Of a stretch of DNA of 15,212 bases, positions 8,134-15,098 are shown in pieces. The stretch is from JBKHBT01 sp046542255 (GTDB lineage: Bacteria > UBP14 > UBA6098 > JBKHBT01), in assembly GCA_046542255.1 (NCBI GenBank), contig JBKHBT010000082.1, positions 1 to 15,212 of the forward strand, written 5' to 3'. The position numbers and the translations under genes were made by a program. The first letter of the stretch is position 1, and every line of letters begins with the position of its first letter. Under the pieces are notes generated by a model that was given only the letters and a program-made list of their open reading frames with translations, had not been told where the DNA came from and searched no databases.

Positions 8134-8787
8134 TTAATAGATGTCGTGATTTAGCCTATAACTACTGTCCATACCGATCAATCGATTAAATTGTTCTTCC
8201 GTTGGAAGATCAATATTATATATTCGATCGATAATCGACCATTTTTCATATTCTAATGCAGTCGGGTTTCTATTGAAGATTACTTTTGGAAGAATGCCTT
8301 CTTCTTTAAGTATTATATTAAATTTTTGGATTAAAAGCTGACTTTTCATATTGAGATCGATGCCTTTAGAAATAGCGGTCCAGCAAAATTCAGTTTCTGG
8401 AATACCAGAAACCTGGAATCCACTATTATCTAAACTTTCAAGATTTACATTACCAGCACCGATGATATTAATATTAACTGCAATCTCAGAACTTATTGCT
8501 CTTGAAAATCCTTCACTAAAATCGATTGTTGCAGATTCTGAAGATAAAGTATCTCTACCAGATTCCATTATATTTGAAAAAAGGATATCACTTTCAATTT
8601 CTAATTCATCAGAATAATCATAAGGCCTCCTGCTGTGTCTATCGAAATCCGTAATATCTCTTTCAGCAAAATGCCTTAAAAGACCGCTACCGCCACGTCT
8701 TTCTATAGTATCGATATAAACATTTCCAAAAGCTCTCATAGCCACACCATCGGGAGCTCCAGACAATGCGCTGTTCCGCATTGTCAT
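8134..8787 (-). CDS. Unrecognised 217-codon gene
   Basis: I do not recognise this family. The frame is open for 217 codons, with codon use like the A+T-rich neighbours, and the plus-strand ORF inside it looks like a shadow. There is no signal peptide and no membrane segment, so the product is probably cytoplasmic. Residues 17-55 are arginine-rich (ERRGGSGLLRHFAER, DRHSRRPYDYSDE). The rest is acidic to mixed, with a likely beta/alpha segment AVNINIIGAGNVNLES and a conserved-looking end FNRLIGMDSSYRL. The start is uncertain. The first ATG (8787) lies in a hairpin with no Shine-Dalgarno, and the next, at codon 17 (8739), has no good site either. The first 16 codons may therefore not be translated, or the gene may have lost its true 5' end by rearrangement. 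It sits between two gaps, oriented towards the lipoprotein gene at 7285-8082. Confidence 0.55.
   Translation of the reverse strand: MTMRNSALSGAPDGVAMRAFGNVYIDTIERRGGSGLLRHFAERDITDFDRHSRRPYDYSDELEIESDILFSNIMESGRDTLSSESATIDFSEGFSRAISSEIAVNINIIGAGNVNLESLDNSGFQVSGIPETEFCWTAISKGIDLNMKSQLLIQKFNIILKEEGILPKVIFNRNPTALEYEKWSIIDRIYNIDLPTEEQFNRLIGMDSSYRLNHDIY
8753..8785. repeat. Structured G+C-rich block: palindrome plus perfect 9-bp hairpin
   Basis: The palindrome GGAGCTCC (8753-8760) is followed by a perfect inverted repeat: GACAATGCG (8762-8770), a six-base loop CTGTTC (8771-8776), and CGCATTGTC (8777-8785). The block is clearly richer in G+C than its surroundings and covers the first codons of the minus-strand gene. 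It has the look of a dispersed repeat or a small mobile-element end, but this window holds only one copy. A regulatory hairpin at the gene start is the alternative. Confidence 0.6.
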
Positions 8788-9128
8788 ACTTTTCAGGCTA
8801 AAACATCAGTAAAGCCTTTTGGGTATATATATTAAGTATTATATATATGTTATATATGGCTTTAAAAGAGAAAAAAGGCATTGGAGCTAGTAAAAAAAAT
8901 AAAAATTTGACAGTAAATTCAAAAACGAAAATCACCCCAACGCCAAGAGCCGTATGGGGTTTCTTTGTTTTAGGGTGAAGAACTTCTGTCTAAAATTCTT
9001 ATTTTCCGAGTACAAATCGAATTCTTTAGATAGTGTTTCGTTGTTCTATTTGTGCTAGATTAATATATTTTACTTAAGTTTGTAATTATGGCCTAGGATT
9101 ATATTAGATAGGGTAATATCGGAACAAC
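8788..9128. other. A+T-rich 341-base intergenic region
   Basis: I see no convincing gene here. It holds the candidate promoter for the minus-strand gene (8838-8866). It also holds a weak inverted pair (ACCCCA near 8934 and TGGGGT near 8955) and a 43-codon plus-strand ORF at 8847-8978 that lacks a Shine-Dalgarno. No transposon end or tRNA is visible. Confidence 0.7.
8838..8866 (-). promoter_or_regulatory. Candidate sigma-70-type promoter for the unrecognised gene
   Basis: On the minus strand, a -35-like TTTAAA (8866-8861) stands 17 bases before a consensus -10 TATAAT (8843-8838). Transcription would begin near 8831, about 44 bases upstream of the first ATG of the gene ending at 8134. The surroundings are very A+T-rich, so a chance match is possible. 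Confidence 0.35.
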
Positions 9129-9755
9129 CTAATCTATTCTAACTGCATTACCATCGAAATCAATAAAATACCGATAATTATTTACCGGCTTAAGAATATC
9201 ATAAGGATCGCTCTTATCTGTCATTATCTGGCAAGCCTCGGCGCTAGAAATTCCAGATGAAGTTACATTTCCCGAAACAACTATCACAGATGTAAAAATA
9301 GCCTCTCCATAGATATTTGAAGCCTCATCGGTGTATTCAAAATAGACAGTAAAACGATTGCCTGTCCCGAACACAAAGCCATAATTGCTCAAGACATCCG
9401 CACCAATTTCTGGACACCAATAATGAGCAAGTATTTCACCGCTTTTTGTTTGATTGTAAAATTCCAGCTCGAAATCTGAAGTAAAGGTACCAGGATTATC
9501 CGATTCATAACTCGATTCTTCGAGAAAAACTGGCGAGAAAGCGAAACGGCCTTCGATATTGGGAGCATCCTCACCGCTGTATATCGATATACCCGTTCCT
9601 TCTACAATCAATTGCTGATGCTGGCTTAGTATATCATTTAACTCTACTGTGTCATTGTCGGAATTATCAGTACATGAAATATTAAAAAAAATCATAATTA
9701 ATAAGGACATTGCAAAGCATATTTCAAATATATTGATTTCGAATCTGGTTTTCAT
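9129..9755 (-). CDS. Probable exported lipoprotein, family unrecognised
   Basis: 208 residues from the ATG at 9755, chosen because GGAGG at 9761-9765 sits just upstream; an in-frame ATG four codons earlier overlaps that Shine-Dalgarno and is rejected. The amino terminus has a long hydrophobic segment (CFAMSLLIMIFFNIS) ending at C28. The cleavage motif NISC is a weak match to the lipobox, so lipid attachment is likely but not certain; a plain signal anchor is the alternative. After a short acidic linker, the mature part is beta-rich, with patterns such as LEFYNQTKSGEI and RFTVYFEYTDEA. No enzyme motif is visible. It is a single-gene unit: the hairpin at 9836-9861 separates it from the operon behind it, and a 341-base gap follows. 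Confidence 0.72.
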   Translation of the reverse strand: MKTRFEINIFEICFAMSLLIMIFFNISCTDNSDNDTVELNDILSQHQQLIVEGTGISIYSGEDAPNIEGRFAFSPVFLEESSYESDNPGTFTSDFELEFYNQTKSGEILAHYWCPEIGADVLSNYGFVFGTGNRFTVYFEYTDEASNIYGEAIFTSVIVVSGNVTSSGISSAEACQIMTDKSDPYDILKPVNNYRYFIDFDGNAVRID

Positions 9756-9760
9756 AGTAT

Positions 9761-9765
9761 CCTCC
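9761..9765 (-). promoter_or_regulatory. Shine-Dalgarno deciding the lipoprotein start
   Basis: GGAGG on the minus strand, five bases before the ATG at 9755. It overlaps the alternative ATG at 9767, which therefore cannot be the working start. Confidence 0.65.
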
Positions 9766-9814
9766 ATTAAGCTTCATTTTATAAAAAAATAAGAAAACTT
9801 TATTAATCAGGCCC

Positions 9815-9828
9815 TGAAATTAATTTCA
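9815..9828. repeat. Perfect 14-base palindrome, possible operator
   Basis: TGAAATTAATTTCA is exactly self-complementary. It lies between the operon-end hairpin and the lipoprotein gene that starts at 9755, where that gene's promoter should be. A dimeric repressor site is conceivable; no second copy was noticed in the window. Confidence 0.4.
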
Positions 9829-9835
9829 CATATAG

Positions 9836-9861
9836 AGAAAGCCCGGATGGCCGGGCTTTCT
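9836..9861 (-). terminator. Intrinsic-terminator-like hairpin closing the dap-uspA operon
   Basis: The arms AGAAAGCCCGG (9836-9846) and CCGGGCTTTCT (9851-9861) form a perfect 11-base-pair stem with a four-base loop ATGG. It lies 21 bases beyond the uspA stop. On the minus strand the T residues are mainly inside the stem (GCTTTCT) rather than in a separate run, so the U-tract is weak. Even so, this is the strongest hairpin seen in any intergenic gap of the window. It could act in both directions. Confidence 0.75.
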
Positions 9862-9882
9862 TAAATGAATTTTTACAAGAAT

Positions 9883-10338
9883 CTATCTTACCACAAGAAC
9901 AGGGCAATTTGCCTTTCGAAGAATCTTCTCCGTGGTGCTTCCTATGAAAAACTCCTCGAATTGGCTTTTCCCATGAGAACCAATAATGATAAGATCGCAA
10001 TCTTCTTCATCAGCGATTTTGGTTATTTCATTATGTGGCACACCTTCGTAGATTCTTTGCTCGGTATGAATATTCATGTCCCGTAAAACTCGGACTATCG
10101 TATCCATCCTTTTTTCGGAATCTTCTATGAAGTGCTTTTTGAGTGTATCGCGGATTTCCGATAGATGCGGTGATGCAAAACCTTCCATATTCGTTTCCAT
10201 AGCAAGTGAGCTGTGGGCAATTATATGAACAACAAAAACCTCATCAGGTTTTGAACATTCACAAACATTTTGAAGTTGTTTGAAAGCTGCTTGAGAGTGC
10301 TTCGAAAAATCCGTTGCATACACTATTTTTTTATACAT
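9883..10338 (-). CDS. Universal stress protein, UspA family (ATP-binding type)
   Basis: A 151-residue single-domain Usp, close to the family's usual 140-150. It opens with KKIVYATDFSKHSQAAF, the typical first strand and D-x-S segment. It ends with the nucleotide-binding motif G-x2-G-x9-G-S/T: G120, G123, G133, S134 in GSHGKSQFEEFFIGSTTEKIL, followed by CPVLVV. This marks the ATP-binding UspFG/MJ0577-like branch rather than the UspA branch that lacks the motif. Such proteins are cytoplasmic dimers linked to stress survival; the exact role varies. It is the last gene of the five-gene operon: only 10 bases separate it from the preceding stop. An AAGG element stands before the ATG, and the operon hairpin follows. 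Confidence 0.93.
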   Translation of the reverse strand: MYKKIVYATDFSKHSQAAFKQLQNVCECSKPDEVFVVHIIAHSSLAMETNMEGFASPHLSEIRDTLKKHFIEDSEKRMDTIVRVLRDMNIHTEQRIYEGVPHNEITKIADEEDCDLIIIGSHGKSQFEEFFIGSTTEKILRKANCPVLVVR

Positions 10339-10348
10339 TCGTAACCTT

Positions 10349-11341
10349 TTATCTGATATATAGTACTTTTATCGACTTTGAACCAGCGGCAGTAGCTATC
10401 TGCACATTATATGACCCAGCAGGAAGATCCTGGCCGAACTGACCGGTGCCATCCCAATTTACGATATGGTTTCCTGCAGATTTTTGGCCATTGAAAATTG
10501 TATTGACTAAATTACCTCTTGAATCATAGATACTGATTCTGCAATGGCTTGATTTTTCTATATTGTAATAGAAATTAACAGCGCCATTGAAAGGATTTGG
10601 CGATGCAAAGATATTCAACTCTGAAGGCCTTGGAGTGCTTTCTTTTACAAACCATACATCGAGATCTAACTCTTCTGGTGCAATCTCAGCTTCATAGCCG
10701 CCACCGACTACCAAAACACCCATAAGTTCGTTTTGAAGCCATGCATGTGGCTCTTCTAAATCTTCATCATACATCATATTACCATTGGTATCGATATATG
10801 CCATAACAGCTTTCGGACCAGATGGGCAATCTTCGATCAGGAAGGTACCATCACTGCCTACTTCAATATTTTCGATCTCGACTACTGTATCGCCAGTAGT
10901 ATATGCCTGATAAAGGTCATAGAAATTGACATATACATTATCGAAACTACCAGACCATTGGACAGCGCCCGGAATGTCTCTTGTGGAAGCAATAGGTATG
11001 ACCAGTCCACTGGCATTGCCATCTTCAGTTCTAAAGGGGCTTTCGGGATAGACACCAGCCGGTGTTCCAGAACTCGGAATCATTGCCGGCCCCGGGATAG
11101 CTGCAAAGGCATAGTAATCGACTGTATCGCTAAACTCACCTGAAACAGCGAATTCATAATCTGGATAAAGTGCACCCCCCATAGCGCCAGCACCTAAGAT
11201 ATCTTCAAATTGGTCAGTGATCAGGATAAGGAAAGTATCGGTTTCTGTTGCCTCTGGAAAATCAAGATTTCCGGTAACTGTGCCAGAAAATCCCGTAAGG
11301 GCAAGTGCCAATACCAAAACAAATGGAATGAGCCTTTTCAT
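10349..11341 (-). CDS. Secreted protein with a carboxy-terminal FlgD-like / T9SS-like sorting module
   Basis: 330 residues with a signal peptide at about 1-20 (core FVLVLALALTGF). The middle is beta-rich and not recognised. It includes a calcium-loop-like acidic stretch, DTNGNMMYDEDLEE at 184-197, preceded by GTFLIEDCPSG, reminiscent of carboxypeptidase-regulatory-like folds. Residues 241-330 form the familiar tail module: SPNPFNGAV, then ISIYDSRGNLV, then GNHIVNWDG, then LPAGSYNVQ, and a final basic KVLYIR. In FCB bacteria such tails (FlgD-Ig/Por-secretion-type) direct export through the type IX system or act as surface modules. An AGGAGG Shine-Dalgarno precedes the ATG. It is the fourth gene of the operon, 16 bases after the preceding stop and 10 before uspA. 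The tail is confident; the cargo function is unknown. Confidence 0.85.
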   Translation of the reverse strand: MKRLIPFVLVLALALTGFSGTVTGNLDFPEATETDTFLILITDQFEDILGAGAMGGALYPDYEFAVSGEFSDTVDYYAFAAIPGPAMIPSSGTPAGVYPESPFRTEDGNASGLVIPIASTRDIPGAVQWSGSFDNVYVNFYDLYQAYTTGDTVVEIENIEVGSDGTFLIEDCPSGPKAVMAYIDTNGNMMYDEDLEEPHAWLQNELMGVLVVGGGYEAEIAPEELDLDVWFVKESTPRPSELNIFASPNPFNGAVNFYYNIEKSSHCRISIYDSRGNLVNTIFNGQKSAGNHIVNWDGTGQFGQDLPAGSYNVQIATAAGSKSIKVLYIR

Positions 11342-11357
11342 TTCTCCTCCTTGGAAT

Positions 11358-13253
11358 TTATTTTTTCATGAGTCTTCTTGTGTCGAGCCTAAATGTACCA
11401 TCTCTATTGATAAGTATCCAATAACCTTTGCCCGCCGATAGTTTATCGGTACCGTAGCCATAGCTTCTTTCGACAGGGTCGTACCAATATACATCTTCTT
11501 CTACCATTATTCCTCTTGGGAACTGATGCGCCATCTCAAGCGGCACATTTGGATAAGTCGCTGCTGCACCGATCATATTCCAGCCTCTATAAACCGGCAG
11601 ATCATAATTATAAACCGGTAAACGGCCTGTTATCTGATATGTAGTATCGCTGCCTGATAGAACCCAATATCCATATCCAGGCCTGAGTGTATCGGCATAG
11701 CCTACAGAATCATAGGCAGATGCCTCCGGATTATACCTGAAACAACTACCGCCAATCATTGTAGGGAAAAGAACTGGTGGAGTTGCCGTAGTTTCTGGAA
11801 TTACAGGCAAAGAAACAAGGTTCCAGCCTCTATGTAATTTTACATTCCAGACATCGGTCGAGTATTTCAGAATAGCCCTTATGAAATAAGCAGTATCAGA
11901 AACAGAGTACCATGCACCATCTCCTAAATTATAATCGAATGCAACATTCGGCTCAGTCGGGAAAGCCCATGACATGGCCAAACTAGCATTTGTGATATTA
12001 CAACTTACGACAAAGTCTCCATCGACAAAAATTCTTTCGGAAAAAATATTCTGCGAATTCCATCCTTCGCGGGCAGGAACACTAAATGGCCATTCAAAAA
12101 TTTCATCCATGCTGGGTATCGTGTCTTCAAAGGCATAAATCGCTGGTTTATATTCGCCACTATCGGAATCAAAATGGAATAGCAATTTATAGAGTAGAGC
12201 ATTGGTAGGGCTATGATGTCTCATGGCGAATCTATATCTTGGATGCCATCTTACGCCACCGATTTCGGTTCCAGAATCGAGTTTCAATGTATCATAGATA
12301 GTCATTCCCGGGCCGCCTCTTGGCATTGCATAGACAGAATCGGAAAATTCAGTCCAGCCAAGGCCCTCAAAAAAGCCCCTGACTTTATAATAGTATGGAT
12401 GATGGTTGACAACCGATGAATCTATCCAGGAGTGAACTGCATCCAGTTCTGCAACTTCGCGGAATATGCCGGTTGTATCAGACCATCTGTAAACTTTGAA
12501 TGCATCGGCCGCCATCGACTCGGCAGGCCTATAGATAGAAGAGTCATCTTCTATGGTATAAGCATATTTGCCATCGAGCCAGGGCGAAGACTCAGCAAGG
12601 CCAGATGGTGTTCTTCGCAAAAGTCCATCGCTCGGATATCGTACAATAGCGCGAAGCAAAAGGTCGCCCGGAATGGAGTCGCGGTACATGCCACTTAAAA
12701 TCCATGCACGGCCACTGCTTTCGCTATCTTTATGGATATTAAAAAAAGCTGTTCCGCTTCGAAGCAATGTATCGGTTTTCTTAAAGCCAATATGGAAATC
12801 ATCTTCGACATATACCGGTTCATCAAAATAATATTCATAAAAACCAAAATATGGCGTGAATGAAGTATCTTCATAAGCCATTATAGAGTCCAAATCGGGG
12901 CCTCCAAGATAATCATTAAATACATAAACTTTTGTATTGAGATAATCACGCGATGGCCCAGTACCTGTTAAATAGTACTTAAAGGTAAAACCGTAGAGCG
13001 TGCAGGGTTCCGCAGGGGTAAAACGTTGCACCACAGTAGCATTAAAACCGGATGATTCAACTCCATCTGATTCTCCATCATCGTAAACAATCTCGACCAG
13101 GTCTTCCAGAGGTGGTGGAGGCTCTTCCCAGCTTAGTGGGACATAGCCGTCTAAATCCGATAGTGCTGTAAGGCCTGGTGGCCCCTGCGCCAGAATTGTT
13201 CCTAAGAATAATGGCAACATTAATGAAAATACTAAAATCTGTCTCTTTCTCAT
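11358..13253 (-). CDS. Large secreted protein with fibronectin-like segments and a tandem GWN carboxy-terminal module
   Basis: 631 residues with a signal peptide at 1-22 (cut after ILA). Residues 31-52 look like the start of a fibronectin type III segment (VPLSWEEPPPP). Next comes an acidic IVYDDGE block with a beta-rich stretch, as in many FCB exported proteins. A second fibronectin-like part holds AFKVYRWSDTTG and YYYKVRGFF. The carboxy end, about 467-631, is a two-fold repeat. HRGWNLVSLPV (474-484) and YRGWNMIGAAA (555-565) each lead to a tyrosine-rich acidic strand, then RPGYGYWVLSGSD or SAGKGYWILINRD. No T9SS tail follows; the protein ends in RRLMKK. No catalytic motif is visible, so adhesion, binding or surface structure is likely. 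Its start lies three bases past the dapB stop, with GGAG as Shine-Dalgarno. Confidence 0.83.
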   Translation of the reverse strand: MRKRQILVFSLMLPLFLGTILAQGPPGLTALSDLDGYVPLSWEEPPPPLEDLVEIVYDDGESDGVESSGFNATVVQRFTPAEPCTLYGFTFKYYLTGTGPSRDYLNTKVYVFNDYLGGPDLDSIMAYEDTSFTPYFGFYEYYFDEPVYVEDDFHIGFKKTDTLLRSGTAFFNIHKDSESSGRAWILSGMYRDSIPGDLLLRAIVRYPSDGLLRRTPSGLAESSPWLDGKYAYTIEDDSSIYRPAESMAADAFKVYRWSDTTGIFREVAELDAVHSWIDSSVVNHHPYYYKVRGFFEGLGWTEFSDSVYAMPRGGPGMTIYDTLKLDSGTEIGGVRWHPRYRFAMRHHSPTNALLYKLLFHFDSDSGEYKPAIYAFEDTIPSMDEIFEWPFSVPAREGWNSQNIFSERIFVDGDFVVSCNITNASLAMSWAFPTEPNVAFDYNLGDGAWYSVSDTAYFIRAILKYSTDVWNVKLHRGWNLVSLPVIPETTATPPVLFPTMIGGSCFRYNPEASAYDSVGYADTLRPGYGYWVLSGSDTTYQITGRLPVYNYDLPVYRGWNMIGAAATYPNVPLEMAHQFPRGIMVEEDVYWYDPVERSYGYGTDKLSAGKGYWILINRDGTFRLDTRRLMKK

Positions 13254-13256
13254 AAT

Positions 13257-14024
13257 CTACTCCGTTTTTAGGGTATCGCGCATTTCATAGTAGCCATTTT
13301 CGGCATTTAGTAGCCAGAAAGTGGCCTTGAGTGCGCCAAGTGCGAATACCTGGCGTGAAAAAGCGCGATGCGTTATAACTATCTCTTCATCCGAACCAAT
13401 CAGATATATCGAATGCTCTCCAACAACTCCGCCACCTCGTACCGAATGCACGCCAACTTCGGCGATCTCGCGGCGATGTTTGCCTTTATCTCTACCATAG
13501 AGCACTTTACTTTCGGGAGCTTTCTTATTATTGACAATTTCTTCGACAATCGACAATGCAGTTCCTGATGGTGCATCTTTTTTCCGTTTATGATGTCTTT
13601 CTATGATTTCGATATCGTATTCCGGTAAATAATTTGATATAATCTTGGATATTTCTACCGTAACATTTATACCCGGGCTCATATTCGGCGCCCATAGGAC
13701 ACAGATTTTCCCGCCGGCTTCTTCAAGCATACTTTTCTGCTCATCGGAAATTCCCGTCGTGCCAGAAACAAATGCAACATTGTTTTCTACGCACCATTCC
13801 AATGCATTCTGCATTCCATTTGGCGTGGAAAAATCGATGACAAGGTCGATATTCTCCAATGTCGAGAAATCTTTGTACACGGGTATTTCCCAGATTTTGC
13901 TCTCATCTTTGGTATCGATTCCAGCTACTACATCGAGAGCTGGCTCTGCCAATGCCGAAATCAGCACCTGCCTGCCCATATGCCCGAGAATACCGTTTAT
14001 AACTATTTTCTTTATTTCGCTCAT
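13257..14024 (-). CDS. dapB: 4-hydroxy-tetrahydrodipicolinate reductase
   Basis: 255 residues. It catalyses the NAD(P)H-dependent reduction of hydroxytetrahydrodipicolinate, the step after DapA in diaminopimelate/lysine synthesis. The nucleotide-binding loop is GILGHMGRQV (11-20). The substrate and catalytic signature is ERHHKRKKDAPSGTA (142-156), where H144 and K148 match the E. coli catalytic H159 and K163. FVSGTTG at 85-91 and SVRGGGVVGEH at 194-204 also fit. Length is normal (E. coli has 273). Its ATG overlaps the dapA stop by one base (TAATG), a sign of translational coupling. The stop lies three bases before the next gene. All key residues are present, so the enzyme should be active. 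Confidence 0.97.
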   Translation of the reverse strand: MSEIKKIVINGILGHMGRQVLISALAEPALDVVAGIDTKDESKIWEIPVYKDFSTLENIDLVIDFSTPNGMQNALEWCVENNVAFVSGTTGISDEQKSMLEEAGGKICVLWAPNMSPGINVTVEISKIISNYLPEYDIEIIERHHKRKKDAPSGTALSIVEEIVNNKKAPESKVLYGRDKGKHRREIAEVGVHSVRGGGVVGEHSIYLIGSDEEIVITHRAFSRQVFALGALKATFWLLNAENGYYEMRDTLKTE

Positions 14025-14893
14025 TATTTGATAAATCCTCCATCGAAAAGAGTATTTATGAGTTTTTCGCGAGTATCGTCTGCCATTCTAAGAAGCGGAA
14101 GCCTACAATCGCCAACTACTGTACCCATCAAGTTCATAGCTTCTTTGAGCGGTACTGGATTGCCTTCTAAAAATAGTGCCTTGATTATCGGGAACAGCTC
14201 ATAATGCCTTTCCATAGCAGTTTTCATGTCGCCTTTGTGGAATGAATCGACCAGCTCGGTCATCTTTGCCGGCAGAAGATTTGCAACTGTCGAAATAACG
14301 CCCACAGCGCCGATTGAAAGCATCGGCAAAGTCAAAGAATCATCGCCAGAGTATATATGAAAATTGCTTGTATTATTATAGATATAGCTGACAGCATCTA
14401 TGTCGCCAGATGCTTCTTTGATTCCCACGATATTGTCAACTTTCGATAGCTTGCAAACGGTTTCCGGCAGAATACCCTTGCCTGTCCTTCCGGGGACATT
14501 ATATAGTATAACCGGAGGCCCGACTTTTGCGATCGCACTGTAGTAGTGAATCATGGCATGTTGCGATGGCTTGTTTCCAAATGGGCTGATTACGAGAATA
14601 TAGTCTGCGCCAAGGTCTTTGGCATTTCTGCTCATCTCGATAGCCTTTGCCATAGAAGAAGAACCGGTGCCGAGTATTATGGGCACTCTTCCAGCAGATT
14701 GTTCTTTGGCGACATTTAGCAACCGATTTCTTTCTCTTGCAGATAGTGTAAAGCTTTCGCCAGTACAACCAGCAACAAGTATTCCAGAGGTGCCAGCTTC
14801 GATATGTTTATCGATAAGCTTTCGAAGAACATCTTCATCGATTTTATTATCATTAAATGGAGTTACCAGAGCAACAATTGAGCCTTTTATCAT
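14024..14893 (-). CDS. dapA: 4-hydroxy-tetrahydrodipicolinate synthase with altered proton-relay residues
   Basis: 289 residues from the ATG at 14893, chosen for the AGGAGG at 14897-14902; an in-frame ATG 18 codons earlier lacks support. The enzyme condenses pyruvate with aspartate semialdehyde, opening the diaminopimelate branch. The Schiff-base lysine is K159 (IVGIKEASGD), with Y131 and R136 in YNVPGRTG and SGDD at 182-185. Length and fold match E. coli DapA (292). Two classical positions differ. E. coli T44 in GTTGE is a cysteine here (C43 in AGCTGES). E. coli Y106-Y107 in PYYNRPSQ are F105-G106 here (PFGNKPSQ). In E. coli, T44, Y107 and Y133 form the proton relay, so only the last is kept. 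Pairing with dapB still favours a DapA role; another pyruvate-dependent aldolase of the same superfamily is the alternative. Confidence 0.92.
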   Translation of the reverse strand: MIKGSIVALVTPFNDNKIDEDVLRKLIDKHIEAGTSGILVAGCTGESFTLSARERNRLLNVAKEQSAGRVPIILGTGSSSMAKAIEMSRNAKDLGADYILVISPFGNKPSQHAMIHYYSAIAKVGPPVILYNVPGRTGKGILPETVCKLSKVDNIVGIKEASGDIDAVSYIYNNTSNFHIYSGDDSLTLPMLSIGAVGVISTVANLLPAKMTELVDSFHKGDMKTAMERHYELFPIIKALFLEGNPVPLKEAMNLMGTVVGDCRLPLLRMADDTREKLINTLFDGGFIK

Positions 14894-14896
14894 ATT

Positions 14897-14902
14897 CCTC
14901 CT
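14897..14902 (-). promoter_or_regulatory. Shine-Dalgarno deciding the dapA start
   Basis: AGGAGG on the minus strand, three bases before the ATG at 14893. It places the start at MIKGSIVALVTPF, which also aligns with the DapA family amino terminus. Confidence 0.75.
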
Positions 14903-14970
14903 AACAGCGGATTTTTGCAAACTGTCGATACTAGTGGAAAATACCAATAGTATTCGAAATTATTTTATAT

Positions 14971-14999
14971 AATAAACACTAATAGCCATTATTTGTCAA
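14971..14999 (-). promoter_or_regulatory. Sigma-70-type promoter of the dapA operon
   Basis: On the minus strand a full-consensus -35 TTGACA (14999-14994) is followed by a 17-base spacer and TTTATT (14976-14971). A slightly better TATTAT overlaps it at spacing 19. The predicted leader is about 70-75 bases, too short for a lysine riboswitch. The promoter faces away from the tRNA gene on the other strand. Confidence 0.5.
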
Positions 15000-15061
15000 T
15001 GGAAATGCTATTGAATCGCTGCTGCAGATTTCAAAAAAAATCAATCAAATCAATTTTTTTA

Positions 15062-15089
15062 TTGCGAAAGTTTCAATTAATTTTATATT
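15062..15089 (+). promoter_or_regulatory. Possible promoter of the tRNA-Val gene
   Basis: TTGCGA (15062-15067), a 16-base spacer and TATATT (15084-15089) lie just before the mature tRNA 5' end at 15099. The match is moderate and the spacing to the tRNA is short but usual for tRNA genes. Confidence 0.3.
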
Positions 15090-15098
15090 AAGGCTAAT

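Noticed and set aside
8351..8617. Plus-strand ORF of 88 codons inside the unrecognised minus-strand gene
   Set aside because: No start signal, and the minus strand is open for the whole 217 codons with better codon use.
8847..8978. Plus-strand ORF of 43 codons, lysine-rich
   Set aside because: No Shine-Dalgarno, lies in low-complexity A-rich DNA and resembles no family I know; chance is the simpler reading.
14894..14947. Longer DapA amino terminus from the ATG at 14947
   Set aside because: The added 18 residues do not resemble the family, and the strong AGGAGG site directs translation to 14893.
14894..14970. Possible lysine riboswitch ahead of dapA
   Set aside because: The leader is only some 75 bases, far shorter than an L-box, and shows no terminator or conserved core.
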